Assembly (NCBI GenBank): GCA_963842575.1
Contig: CAWJGS010000004.1
Span: 635,177-699,176, forward strand
Reading direction: 5' to 3'
DNA length: 64,000 nt
Source of the DNA: JACDER01 sp963842575
GTDB lineage: Bacteria > Actinomycetota > Thermoleophilia > Gaiellales > Gaiellaceae
Part shown: positions 8,208 through 17,077 of the stretch, in pieces
Numbering within the stretch: the first letter of the stretch is position 1
How the letters are laid out: each line of letters starts with the position of its first letter
Position numbers and translations under genes: made by a program
Notes under the pieces: generated by a model
Seen by the model: the letters and a program-made list of their open reading frames with translations, nothing else
Told to the model about the DNA's origin: nothing
The model's database searches: none

Positions 8208-10138
8208 CGCTCTGACGATGCGCGCTTCTCGAGCTCCTCGACCACGGTCGGGTCGGCGAGCGTCGTCGTGTCGCCCAGCTCCCGTTGCTCCGCGACGTCG
8301 CGCAGTAGGCGGCGCATGATTTTTCCGCTCCGCGTCTTCGGCAGCTCCGGCGTGAAGACGATGTTCGCCGGCTTGGCGATCGGCCCGATCTTCTTGCCCA
8401 CGTGGTCGCGGAGCTCTTCGAGCGTTTCCACCGATCCTTCCGCGCCTCCCTTGAGCGTCACGTAGGCGACGATCGCCTGTCCCGTACGCGGATCGGAGCG
8501 GCCGCACACGGCGGCTTCGGCGACCTCGGGGTGGTCCACGAGCGCGCTCTCCACCTCGATCGTCGAGATGCGGTGGCCCGAGACGTTCATCACGTCGTCG
8601 ACCCGGCCGAGCAGCCAGAAGTCGCCGTCCTCGTCGATCCGCGCGCCGTCGCCCGCGAAGTAGACGTCGCCGAAGCGCGACCAGTACGTCTCGCGGTAGC
8701 GCTTGTCGTCCCCGTAGATCCCTCGCAGCATCGCCGGCCACGGGCGCTTGAGCACGAGGTAGCCGCCCCCGCCCGGCCCGACCTCCTCGCCCTGCTCGCT
8801 GTACACCGCCACCTCGATCCCGGGGAACGGCTTGGTCGCCGACCCGGGCTTTGTTCGGGTTACGCCCGGCAGCGGGGCGATGAGGATCATCCCCGTCTCG
8901 GTCTGCCACCACGTGTCCACGACCGGGCAGCGTCCGCCGCCGATGTTCTCGCGGTACCACACCCAGGCCTCGGGATTGATCGGCTCGCCGACCGTCCCGA
9001 GGAGGCGCAGCGAAGAAAGGTCGTGCTTCTGCGCGTGCTCAGACCCCCACTTCATGTGCGTGCGGATCGCAGTCGGCGCCGTGTACAAAATGTCCACGTC
9101 GTAGCGCTCGACGATGTCCCACCACCGGTCGCGATCCGGAAAGTCGGGCGTCCCCTCGTAGATCACGCCGGTAGTGCCGTTGCACAGCGGCCCGTAGACG
9201 ATGTAGCTGTGGCCGGTGACCCAGCCGATGTCGGCCGCGCACCAGTACACGGAGTCGGGCTTGACGTCGAAGATGTAGTAGTGCGTCGTCGCGGTGCCGA
9301 CCAGGTAGCCCGCGGTCGTGTGGACGATGCCCTTCGGCGCGGCGGTCGTTCCGCTCGTGTACAGCAGGTAGAGGATGTCCTCGGCGTCCATCGGCTCGCA
9401 CGGGCACTCGGCGTCGTCGGTCGCGATGTCGTGCCACCAGACGTCACGGCCCTGAGCCCAGTCGATGTCGCCGCCGGTGCGACGGAGGACGACCGCCTGC
9501 TTGACGGTGGGTGAGTTCGCGAGCGCCTCGTCCGCGTTGCGCTTGAGTGGGACGGTCTTGCCGCCGCGCAGCCCCTCGTCCTGCGTGATCAGCAGCTCGC
9601 ACGCCATGTCGTTCAGGCGCTCCGACAGCGAGTCGGCCGAGAAGCCGCCGAAGACGACGGTGTGCGGCGCGCCGATGCGCGCGCACGCGAGCATCGCGAC
9701 CGGCAGCTCGGGAACCATCCCCATGTAGATCCCCACCGGCGTCCCTTTGCTGACGCCGAGGCTCTTCAGCGCGTTCGCGAAGCGGACGACCTCGCGCTGG
9801 AGGTCGGCGAAGGTGAGCGTGCGCCGCTCACCCTCGGGCTCGCCCTCCCAGTGGTAGGCGACCTTGTCGCCGAGGCCGGCCTCGACGTGCCGGTCGACGC
9901 AGTTGTACGCGACGTTCAGCTTCCCGCCGACGTACCACTTCGCGTGCGGAAGCTCCCACTCGAGGAGCTCCTGGAACGGCTCGAACCACGTGACGCGTTC
10001 GCGTCCCTCCGTCTCCCAGAACTCCCGCCAGTCGCGCTCGTAGATTTCGGGCTGCGCGTTCGCCTGCGCGGCGAACTCGGGCGGAGGGTCGTACGTGCGC
10101 TCCTCGAGGAAGAGCGTCTCGATCGCCTGGTCGCTCAA
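8204..10138 (-). CDS. acs: Acetate-CoA ligase (acetyl-CoA synthetase, AMP-forming)
   Basis: 644 residues from a TTG at 10138 whose TTGA overlaps the stop of the upstream peptidase. Adenylate-forming signatures are clear: YTSGTTAAPKGIVH (P-loop), WWQTETGM and SGHRISTIEVESALVDHPEV. The C-terminal PKTRSGKIMRR holds the lysine that is acetylated in Acs. The N-terminal W-rich domain (WREFWETEGRERVTWFEP) and the length match acetyl-CoA synthetase rather than longer-chain ligases. The reaction is acetate + ATP + CoA to acetyl-CoA + AMP + PPi. The adjacent acetyltransferase-like gene is notable because Acs is classically controlled by lysine acetylation. Confidence 0.93.
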   Translation of the reverse strand: MSDQAIETLFLEERTYDPPPEFAAQANAQPEIYERDWREFWETEGRERVTWFEPFQELLEWELPHAKWYVGGKLNVAYNCVDRHVEAGLGDKVAYHWEGEPEGERRTLTFADLQREVVRFANALKSLGVSKGTPVGIYMGMVPELPVAMLACARIGAPHTVVFGGFSADSLSERLNDMACELLITQDEGLRGGKTVPLKRNADEALANSPTVKQAVVLRRTGGDIDWAQGRDVWWHDIATDDAECPCEPMDAEDILYLLYTSGTTAAPKGIVHTTAGYLVGTATTHYYIFDVKPDSVYWCAADIGWVTGHSYIVYGPLCNGTTGVIYEGTPDFPDRDRWWDIVERYDVDILYTAPTAIRTHMKWGSEHAQKHDLSSLRLLGTVGEPINPEAWVWYRENIGGGRCPVVDTWWQTETGMILIAPLPGVTRTKPGSATKPFPGIEVAVYSEQGEEVGPGGGGYLVLKRPWPAMLRGIYGDDKRYRETYWSRFGDVYFAGDGARIDEDGDFWLLGRVDDVMNVSGHRISTIEVESALVDHPEVAEAAVCGRSDPRTGQAIVAYVTLKGGAEGSVETLEELRDHVGKKIGPIAKPANIVFTPELPKTRSGKIMRRLLRDVAEQRELGDTTTLADPTVVEELEKRASSER

Positions 10139-11271
10139 GGAGCGAGGTCGTACGGGAACTTGGTCAGGTTCTCGTAGCCGTCCTTGGTAACGAGGATGAG
10201 ATCCTCGAGGCGGACGCCGCCGTAGCCCTGCCGGTACAGGCCGGGCTCGATCGTGACGACGTCGCCGGCCACGAACGGCTTGTCGGCGAGCAGCCCGAGC
10301 CCGGGCGCCTCGTGTACCTCCAGGCCCACGCCGTGCCCGAGACTGTGGAAGAACCCCTCGTCGAGCGGCTTGCCCGGTTCCTTCGTCCGCTGCGTCTTCT
10401 GGCCGGCCTCCTCGAAGATGTCGCACGCGATGTCGAAGAGCTCCTTGCCGGTGACGCCCGGCTTGATCGGCTCGATCGTGCGGTCGACGGCCTCCTTGAC
10501 CAGCCGGTGCCACTCCACGATCTCCTCGTCGGGCTCGCCGACGACGAAGGTCCTTGTCATGTCCGCGTAGCACGCTGATTCCTTGTCCTTGGGGAAGAGG
10601 TCGACGACGACCGGGGAACCGGGCTGGATCTGTCCCGACCCCGTGTCGTGGCCGCGCGCACCTTGTTCGCCCCAGGCCACGATGAAGTCGTCGCTGGTCG
10701 CGCCGCCGTCCATGAAAGCCTGGCTGACTGCGACCTTGACGCGCTCTACCGTCAGCGGCTCGCCGTCCAGCACGAGGCCGCCGTCCCCCGGCTCGGAGGC
10801 GCGGAGCATGTCCGCGACCACGTGCATCCCCGCTTCGGTCGCCTTCTGCGCGCGCCGGATGCCCGCGATCTCGGCCTCGTTCTTGGAGCGGCGGCGCTCG
10901 TCGAAGAGCTCCTCGTCGGCGCGCAGCTCGATTCCGTTGTCGCGTAGGAAGTCGGCAAGATCGACGGGAAACCAATATGGGACGGCCGCGTCCGAGATGC
11001 CCAGATCGCGGCAGGCGCGCAGAAGCAGCTCGTTGCGAATCTCCCGCGGCTTCTTCCCGGACTTGAGCAGCTCGTCGATCCCGTAGTCGTCCGGCATCCG
11101 CGTCTCGACGCCCAGCTTCCTCATCTTCTCGATCTCGAGCACGTTGGTCAGGACGTAGCGCGACCCGTTGTTCTCGGCGTACAGGAAGGCGTCGCCGATC
11201 GCGACGGGAAGCTCGTGCCGAAGCTCCGCCGAGCGCTCGGTGTCGGCGTAAATCAGGACCTGGTCGGCCAT
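10135..11271 (-). CDS. Xaa-Pro aminopeptidase-like M24 family metallopeptidase
   Basis: 378 residues from ATG at 11271 (MADQVLIYADTERSAEL). An alternative ATG three codons upstream at 11280 has no room for a ribosome site, whereas 11271 has AGGA upstream. The creatinase-like N-terminal domain is followed by the pita-bread fold with metal ligands in VVVDLFPKDKES, TFVVGEPDEE, HSLGHGVGLEVHE and VVTIEPGLYRQGYGGVRLED. These are consistent with a dinuclear-metal prolidase or aminopeptidase P. It lies directly upstream of acs with a 4-base overlap. Confidence 0.88.
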   Translation of the reverse strand: MADQVLIYADTERSAELRHELPVAIGDAFLYAENNGSRYVLTNVLEIEKMRKLGVETRMPDDYGIDELLKSGKKPREIRNELLLRACRDLGISDAAVPYWFPVDLADFLRDNGIELRADEELFDERRRSKNEAEIAGIRRAQKATEAGMHVVADMLRASEPGDGGLVLDGEPLTVERVKVAVSQAFMDGGATSDDFIVAWGEQGARGHDTGSGQIQPGSPVVVDLFPKDKESACYADMTRTFVVGEPDEEIVEWHRLVKEAVDRTIEPIKPGVTGKELFDIACDIFEEAGQKTQRTKEPGKPLDEGFFHSLGHGVGLEVHEAPGLGLLADKPFVAGDVVTIEPGLYRQGYGGVRLEDLILVTKDGYENLTKFPYDLAP

Positions 11272-11309
11272 GACGGCCATCCTAGTCGCTCTACGTAGAC
11301 TCCAGAGCG

Positions 11310-12464
11310 ATGGACGACGTGCTCGATCGAGCGCAAAAGCTGTTCGCGTCGTACGACGAGGAGCTTCGTCGCGAGCTGCCCGCGGACGCCGAGATCTTCG
11401 ACGCCCACGTCCACCTGGGCAACGACATCGACGGCATGAGCGGGACGTTCGACGAGCTCATGGGCATCACCGACCGCTACGGCATCTCTCGCTGTTTCAT
11501 GTTCTGCATGGACGAGCCGGACCGGCATCCGGCCTTCCGCGCGCCGAACGACCGGTCGCTCGAGTACGCGAAGCGCTCGAACGGTCGCTTCATCCCCTTC
11601 GTCCGGCTCGACCTGAGCGAGGACCCGGTCGAGGAGGCCACGCGCTGCCTCGACCTCGGCGCGCGGGGGATCAAGCTCCACCCGCGAGCGCAGCGCTTCC
11701 TCCTGAACGACCAGCGGCTCGCGCCGATCTTCGAGCTCGCGGCCGACCGCCGCGTGCCGATCCTCATCCACGGGGGTCGGGGGCTGCCGCCGATCGCCGA
11801 CAATCTCGCGCGCCTCGTCGAAGCGAACCCGGACGCGCAGCTGATCATCGCCCACGGCGGGATCGCCGACCTGGCCGCGCTGGCCGAGCGTTTCAGCGGC
11901 AAGGCCGGCGTCTTCTTCGACACCTCCGTGTGGAGCCCGGTCGACCTGCTGGACATGTTCCGGCACGTCTCGGCCGAGCAGGTGCTGTTCGCCTCCGACT
12001 CTCCCTACGGCCAGGAGCCGGCGTCGATGCTGATCGCGCTCCGAACCGCACGCGCATCCGGCCTGGACGAGGACGATGTCCGCAACATGCTCGGCCGGAG
12101 CGCCGCGCGCATCGCCGACGGCGAGCCGCCGCTCGAAACGACCAAGCCGCGCGGCGGCGACGTCTTCACGCAGCCGATGGTCTTTGCCCGCATCCACCAG
12201 TACCTGTCCATGGCGACTCCGCTTCTGTGGACGCGCCAGCCGGACACGATCGGCGTCCTCGGCCTGGCCCTGAACGCGACGAACGAGCGAAACGGCAAGG
12301 TGCCGGAGGACCTCGACCGCATCAAGGAGCTGCTCACGACCGCGCACGACCTGTGGCGCGCCGCGCCGGAAATCGAGGACGAGCAGGAGAAGCGCCGGCT
12401 CAGCAGGATGACGTTCCGCCTCATCCACCTGGCCGACATCTGGGCGGTGACCGCCGATGTCTGA
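11310..12464 (+). CDS. Amidohydrolase family (amidohydrolase_2) metal-dependent hydrolase
   Basis: 384 residues. EIFDAHVHLGNDIDG carries the HxH metal motif after strand 1 of the TIM barrel. Later ligands appear in GIKLHPRAQ, LIHGGRG and LIIAHGG, and FASDSPYGQ provides the C-terminal aspartate. A roughly 110-residue extension follows the barrel (from IADGEPPLET), longer than usual. Its stop overlaps the 2Fe-2S subunit start by eight bases, so it belongs to the molybdenum hydroxylase operon and may act on the same heterocycle or its ring-opened product. The substrate is unknown. Confidence 0.8.
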   Translation: MDDVLDRAQKLFASYDEELRRELPADAEIFDAHVHLGNDIDGMSGTFDELMGITDRYGISRCFMFCMDEPDRHPAFRAPNDRSLEYAKRSNGRFIPFVRLDLSEDPVEEATRCLDLGARGIKLHPRAQRFLLNDQRLAPIFELAADRRVPILIHGGRGLPPIADNLARLVEANPDAQLIIAHGGIADLAALAERFSGKAGVFFDTSVWSPVDLLDMFRHVSAEQVLFASDSPYGQEPASMLIALRTARASGLDEDDVRNMLGRSAARIADGEPPLETTKPRGGDVFTQPMVFARIHQYLSMATPLLWTRQPDTIGVLGLALNATNERNGKVPEDLDRIKELLTTAHDLWRAAPEIEDEQEKRRLSRMTFRLIHLADIWAVTADV

Positions 12465-12894
12465 CCTCACCATCAACGGGCAGCGCTACCCGCTCACGGC
12501 GGACGTCGGGCGCTCGCTCGCATCCGTCCTGCGCGACGACCTCGGCCTGACCGGGACGAAGATCGGCTGCAACGAGGGCCACTGCGGCGCCTGCACCGTC
12601 CTGCTCGACGGCGTGCCCACGCTCTCCTGCATCACGCTCGTCCATACGGTCGACGACCGCGAGGTGACGACGATCGAAGGCCTGCGCGACCATCCGCTGG
12701 TCGACGCCTTCGTCCGGACGGATGCGCTGCAGTGCGGCTTCTGCACACCCGGGCAGATCGTCTCGGCCGCGGCGCTCGTCCAGGCCAATCCGAGTCCCAG
12801 CCGCGAGGAGATCCGGCACGCGATGTCGGGGAACATCTGCCGCTGCGGCGCCTATCCCAAGATCGAGGAGGCTGTTCTGACGTGGCAAGGCTGA
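12457..12894 (+). CDS. Xanthine dehydrogenase-family 2Fe-2S iron-sulfur subunit
   Basis: 145 residues, normal for a stand-alone CoxS/XdhC-type small subunit. The N-terminal plant-ferredoxin domain has GCNEGHCGACTVLLDG and then C at LSC. The C-terminal helical domain has CGFCTPGQ and NICRCGAYPKI, giving the eight cysteines for two 2Fe-2S clusters. It passes electrons from the Mo site to FAD in a three-subunit molybdenum hydroxylase with the next two genes. Confidence 0.93.
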   Translation: MSDLTINGQRYPLTADVGRSLASVLRDDLGLTGTKIGCNEGHCGACTVLLDGVPTLSCITLVHTVDDREVTTIEGLRDHPLVDAFVRTDALQCGFCTPGQIVSAAALVQANPSPSREEIRHAMSGNICRCGAYPKIEEAVLTWQG

Positions 12895-15143
12895 TCCGCA
12901 CCGAGAAGGAGGTCGAAGGCAACTACACCGAGCAGTGGATCGTGGTCGACGAGGACCCCGTCCCACAGTGGCCGGCCGGCCCGCTGGAGATCGTCGGTCG
13001 CCCGCTCGCGCGCGTGGACGGACGCGAGCGCGCACGCGGCGAGGCCGTCTACACGGCCGACGTCCAGCTCCCGGGAATGCTCCACACGGCCGTCCTGCGC
13101 AGCCCGCATGCGAATGCGCGCGTGACCAAGCTCGACCTCTCGCGCGCCCTCGAGGCGCCCGGCGTGCGCGCCGCTCTCACCCCCGACGACCTCGACGTGC
13201 TGACGCGCGAGCCCGGGTATCCCGGCGCCGCGGTCGCCGCGATCGCAGCCGACACGCTCGACCAGGCGGAGGCCGCGCGCGAGCTGGTCGACGTCGAGTG
13301 GGACGTCCTGCAGCCGCTCCTCGACCCGGAGGAGGCGGTCGAGAAGGGGTCGCTGATCGACGAGCCGGAGCGCTACGAGCGCGGAGACGTCGAGAAGGGA
13401 CTCGCCGAGGCCGACATCGTGGTCGAGGCCGAGTACCGGACGCAGACCGTCCTGCACAACTCGATGGAGACGCACCAGTCGGTCTGCCAGTGGGAAGGGG
13501 ACGTCCTCAACCTGTACACCTCCACGCAGTTCATCTGGGGCGTGCGCGAGGAGACCGCCGAGAAGCTCGGGATCCCGCAGGACAACGTGCGGGTCATCTG
13601 CAACTACATGGGCGGCGGCTTCGGGGCGAAGAACCATCCCGGCGAGTACACGTTCATCGCCGCCGAGCTGGCGAAGCGCACCGGCCGACCCGTCCGCTGC
13701 GCGCTCACGCGCAAGGAGGAGAACCTCGCGAGCGGCAACCGTCACGCGACCGTCCAGCGGCTGCGCGCAGGCGCGAAGGCGGACGGGACGCTGACGGCGC
13801 TCACGGGCGACTTCGTCATGGCCGTCGGCTTCCGCGGCTTCAAGAGCTGGACGGCGGGGCCGATGAAGATGCTGTACGCGTGCCCGAATGTCTCCACGGT
13901 CGAGTACGGCGCGAAGCTCAACACCGGCCCGAACGCGGCCTTCCGCGCCCCCGGATTCGTCGAGGGGACGTTCGGCCTCGAGTGCCTGCTGGACGAGCTC
14001 GCCGCCAAGCTGGAGATGGATCCGCTCGAGGTCCGGCGCCTCAACCACGCCGACAGTGACGTAGTCGAGGACCGGCCGTTCTCTTCCAAGAACCTGATGG
14101 AGTGCTACGCGCGCGCCGAGCCGCACTGGGCGAAGCGTGAGGAAGTGCGGGCGCGCTCGGAAGGCCCGTGGAGGCACGGCATCGGCATGGCGAGCCAGAT
14201 CTGGTTCGGCGCCGGCGGCCCCCCGTCGTACGCGTGGGTGCGGGTCGGATCGGACGGCCGCGCGGTCGTCGTCACCGCGATGCAGGACATCGGCACCGGC
14301 TCCCGCACGGCGATGGCCCAGATCGCCGCCGAGGAGCTCGGCCTCCCGGTTGAACGAGTCCAGGTTTCTTTGGGCGACTCGGCCCGCGGCCCGTACGCGG
14401 CGATCTCCGCAGGCTCGTCCACGATCCCGAGCATGGGCCCGGCGGTGCGCGCGGCCGCCCATGACGCGGCGCGGCAGATCATCGAGATCGCGGCGCAGCG
14501 CTACCACCTGGAGGAGCGCGTCCTCTCGCTCAAGAACGGCAACGTCGTCTCCACGGACGGTGGCTCCTGGCCGGTCGAGGAGGTGACGGGCCTGCTCGCG
14601 GACGCGCAGATCCTCGGCAAGGGCGCCCGCGGGCCGAACCCGACCGGGATGCGCGTCCTCACCTTCGGCGTCCAGGTCGCGGAAGTGGCCGTGGACGTGG
14701 AGACGGGCGAGGTGCGCGTGGACAAGATCGCAGCCATCCACGACGTCGGGCGGGTCATCAACCCGCTGGGCGCGTCCAGCCAGGTCGAGGGCGGGATCAT
14801 CCAGGGCCTCGGGCACACGTTCTCGGAGAACCGCCTGCTGGATCCCAACACCGGCGCCGTTCTCAACCAGACGCTCGACGCGTACAAGATGCCGACGATC
14901 GCCGACGTGCCGGAGCTCGTCACCGAGCTGGTCGACATCCCCGACGAGCACCTCACCAACCTCGGCGCCAAGGGGCTCGGCGAGCCGCCGATCATCCCGA
15001 CGTCCGCCGCCATCGCGAACGCGATCCGCGACGCGACGGGCGCCGACGTCCGCGAGCTGCCGATCACGCGCGAGGAGATGCTGCGCGCGCTGGCGGAGGC
15101 GAAGGAAAAGGAGAAGCAGCGTGGAGCTCCTGCAGCCGTCTAG
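12882..15143 (+). CDS. Molybdopterin-binding large subunit of a xanthine dehydrogenase-family hydroxylase
   Basis: 753 residues from GTG at 12882, which overlaps the small-subunit stop by 13 bases and has GAGGAGG upstream. The aldehyde oxidase/xanthine dehydrogenase N-domain (GEAVYTADVQLPGMLH) is followed by Mo-cofactor binding motifs GGGFGAKN, NAAFRAPGF and QDIGTGSRT. The conserved C-terminal GLGEPP holds the catalytic glutamate. It lacks the CO dehydrogenase active-site loop (VAYRCSFR), so it should hydroxylate an N-heterocycle or aldehyde rather than CO. Confidence 0.92.
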   Translation: MARLIRTEKEVEGNYTEQWIVVDEDPVPQWPAGPLEIVGRPLARVDGRERARGEAVYTADVQLPGMLHTAVLRSPHANARVTKLDLSRALEAPGVRAALTPDDLDVLTREPGYPGAAVAAIAADTLDQAEAARELVDVEWDVLQPLLDPEEAVEKGSLIDEPERYERGDVEKGLAEADIVVEAEYRTQTVLHNSMETHQSVCQWEGDVLNLYTSTQFIWGVREETAEKLGIPQDNVRVICNYMGGGFGAKNHPGEYTFIAAELAKRTGRPVRCALTRKEENLASGNRHATVQRLRAGAKADGTLTALTGDFVMAVGFRGFKSWTAGPMKMLYACPNVSTVEYGAKLNTGPNAAFRAPGFVEGTFGLECLLDELAAKLEMDPLEVRRLNHADSDVVEDRPFSSKNLMECYARAEPHWAKREEVRARSEGPWRHGIGMASQIWFGAGGPPSYAWVRVGSDGRAVVVTAMQDIGTGSRTAMAQIAAEELGLPVERVQVSLGDSARGPYAAISAGSSTIPSMGPAVRAAAHDAARQIIEIAAQRYHLEERVLSLKNGNVVSTDGGSWPVEEVTGLLADAQILGKGARGPNPTGMRVLTFGVQVAEVAVDVETGEVRVDKIAAIHDVGRVINPLGASSQVEGGIIQGLGHTFSENRLLDPNTGAVLNQTLDAYKMPTIADVPELVTELVDIPDEHLTNLGAKGLGEPPIIPTSAAIANAIRDATGADVRELPITREEMLRALAEAKEKEKQRGAPAAV

Positions 15144-15952
15144 CCTCGACGAGCTGGACACGGCCGGCCCCGGCCTCCTGCTCGCGGGAGGGACGGACGT
15201 GGTCCCGATCATCCGCAACCGGCTGATCGACATCGACACGCTCGTGGACATCCGCTCGGTCGTCCCGCGCGGGATCGACGGGACGACGATCGGCGCGGGC
15301 ACGACTCTGGCCGAACTGGAGGTCGACCCGGAGATCCCGGCCGCGCTGCGCGAGGCGTGCGCGTCCGCCGCGTCCCCGCAGCTGCGGGCGATGGGCTCGA
15401 TCGGCGGCAACCTGCGCCAGGCGACCCGCTGCTGGTACTGGCGGATGAAGTTCCCGTGCTACCTGCACGGGGGCGACCGCTGCTATGCGCAGACGGGGAT
15501 GCACCGCGAGCACTCGGTGTTCGCCAACGACCGCACGGCCTCGGCACATCCCTCGGACCCGGCGGCGGCGCTCCTCGCGCTCGGCGCGCGCCTGCGGACG
15601 AACCGGCGCGAAATGCCGATCGCGGAGCTCTACCGGCTCCCGAGCGACGACAACCGCGACATCGTCACCCTCGACTACGACGAGGTCATCCTCGACCTCG
15701 ACGTACCTCGACCGGACGCGAGCACCTACCTGAAGGCCGCCGACCGGCAGAAGTGGGCATTCCCCCTCGTCGGCGTCGCCGCGGCGCGTTTCGGCGAGGA
15801 CGTGCGGCTCGGGCTCGCCGGCGTGGCGCCGATCCCCTGGGCCCTGGACTCTGCAGACGATCTCGATGTCGGCGACGCCCCTCGACGGAACGGCGTACAA
15901 GCTCGAGATCGCCAGAGCCTTGATCAAGCGTGCGGTCGAAGCGGTTCGCTAG
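15121..15952 (+). CDS. FAD-binding subunit of the molybdenum hydroxylase, frameshifted near the C-terminus
   Basis: GTG at 15121 overlaps the large subunit by 23 bases. LLLAGGTDVVPIIRN and MGSIGGNLRQATRC are the two FAD pyrophosphate loops of the CoxM family. Three cysteines (in RCWYW, FPCYL, DRCYA) lie where YagS/HcrB-type subunits bind a 4Fe-4S cluster, but the usual fourth is Thr/Ala before HPSDPA. The frame changes from 1 to 2 between about 15845 and 15880. Frame 2 then reads TPLDGTAYKLEIARALIKRA and stops at 15952, the normal family ending, so one base is extra. The cyclophilin gene starts inside its end. Confidence 0.82.
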
Positions 15953-16583
15953 CGCCGCCGCCGTCCTGCTCGCTGTCCTGGCGGCGAGCGCGTGCGGTGG
16001 CGGCGGCGGGGGAAGCACCAAGCAAAGCGGCGGCTGCACCGACGTATCCGCGCCGTCGCCGAAGGACGAGTCGAATCACCAGGCGCCCACGTCCGAGCTC
16101 GACGCCGGCAAGACCTACCGCGTCGCCGTCGAGACGAATTGCGGGACGTTCACGATCACGCTCGACACCAAGGCCTCGCCGAAGACGACGGCCTCGTTCG
16201 TATCGCTGGCCGACGACGGCTACTTCGACGACACGACCTTCCACCGCATCGTGCCGGGATTCGTCATCCAGGGCGGCGACCCGACCGGCAAAGGAACCGG
16301 CGGGCCCGGGTACACGACCGTCGAGCCACCGCCGCCCAGCACGGCGTACGTCCACTACGTGGTGGCGATGGCAAAGGCGCCGTCGGAGCCGCCGGGCGCG
16401 GCCGGGAGCCAGTTCTTCGTCGTAACGGGACCGGACGCGCAGCTTCCGGCGGAGTACGCCCTGCTCGGGAAGGTGACGGATGGGCAGGCTGTCGTCGACC
16501 GGATCGGGAAGCTGGGGGATCCGAACACCGAGGCGCCGACGCGCACGGTCGTCATCCAGAAGATGTCTGTCGAGACGTCCTGA
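15930..16583 (+). CDS. Peptidyl-prolyl cis-trans isomerase, cyclophilin type, probable lipoprotein
   Basis: 217 residues from GTG at 15930. A lipoprotein signal ends in LAASACGGGGGG (lipobox with cysteine), followed by a glycine/serine linker and a cyclophilin domain from about residue 60. Domain signatures include FHRIVPGFVIQGGDPTGKG, SQFFVV and ALLGKVTDGQAVVD. The predicted role is proline isomerisation of exported proteins on the outer face of the membrane. It overlaps the FAD subunit by 23 bases and the next gene by four, so it sits inside the hydroxylase operon, although its role is probably general. Confidence 0.87.
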   Translation: MRSKRFASAAAVLLAVLAASACGGGGGGSTKQSGGCTDVSAPSPKDESNHQAPTSELDAGKTYRVAVETNCGTFTITLDTKASPKTTASFVSLADDGYFDDTTFHRIVPGFVIQGGDPTGKGTGGPGYTTVEPPPPSTAYVHYVVAMAKAPSEPPGAAGSQFFVVTGPDAQLPAEYALLGKVTDGQAVVDRIGKLGDPNTEAPTRTVVIQKMSVETS

Positions 16584-17077
16584 TCACCGCAGTCGTCCTC
16601 GCCGCCGGCGCCGCCACTCGGTTCGGTTCTCCCAAACAGCAGCTGCTGCTGGCGCCCGTGCTGCAACGCGTCCGCGCCAGCGAGGTGGACGACGTGCTCG
16701 TGGTCATCGGCGCCTACCAGGTCGAGACGGAAGCGCGGACGGTCAAGTGCTTCGAATGGGAGCGCGGCCCCGGCGCGTCGCTGCGCTGCGGGCTCGTGGA
16801 GCTGGGAGAGGATGTCGAGGCCGCGATTGTCGTCCTCGCCGACGGACCCGACCTCCATCCGCGCGCAATCGACCGCGTGATCTCGGCCTGGGAGGACGGT
16901 GCTGGGCCGATCGTGGCCGCCACCTACGGCGGTCAGCGGCTCCATCCGGTGCTGATCGACCGTTCCTCCTGGGACGATGTTCCCGACGAGGGGCTGCGCG
17001 ACGTCCCGGCCGACCTGGTCGAGTGCGGCGACCTGGGCGAGCCCGGCGACGTCGACACGCCCGCAGACCTGCGGTAG
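16580..17077 (+). CDS. MocA/MobA-like molybdenum cofactor nucleotidyltransferase
   Basis: About 165 residues from a presumed CTG at 16580, whose CTGA overlaps the cyclophilin stop. The N-terminus AVVLAAGAATRFGSPKQ is the LAAGxxxRxGxxK nucleotide-binding signature. VLADGPDLHPRAI carries the metal-binding aspartate, and GGQRLHPVLIDRS matches the family's G-HP-L motif. Family members add CMP or GMP to molybdopterin; a xanthine dehydrogenase-type enzyme needs the CMP form, which fits MocA. The segment after KQQLLL is about ten residues shorter than usual, and the protein is short for the family (about 190). Confidence 0.72.
   Translation: MITAVVLAAGAATRFGSPKQQLLLAPVLQRVRASEVDDVLVVIGAYQVETEARTVKCFEWERGPGASLRCGLVELGEDVEAAIVVLADGPDLHPRAIDRVISAWEDGAGPIVAATYGGQRLHPVLIDRSSWDDVPDEGLRDVPADLVECGDLGEPGDVDTPADLR

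Noticed and set aside
12852..15410. 852-codon minus-strand open frame
   Set aside because: Antisense shadow of the molybdenum hydroxylase genes; Arg/Asp/Val-rich with no motif.
12882..15952. Carbon monoxide dehydrogenase (CoxLMS)
   Set aside because: The large subunit lacks the VAYRCSFR active-site loop of true CO dehydrogenase and reads AFRAPGF instead.
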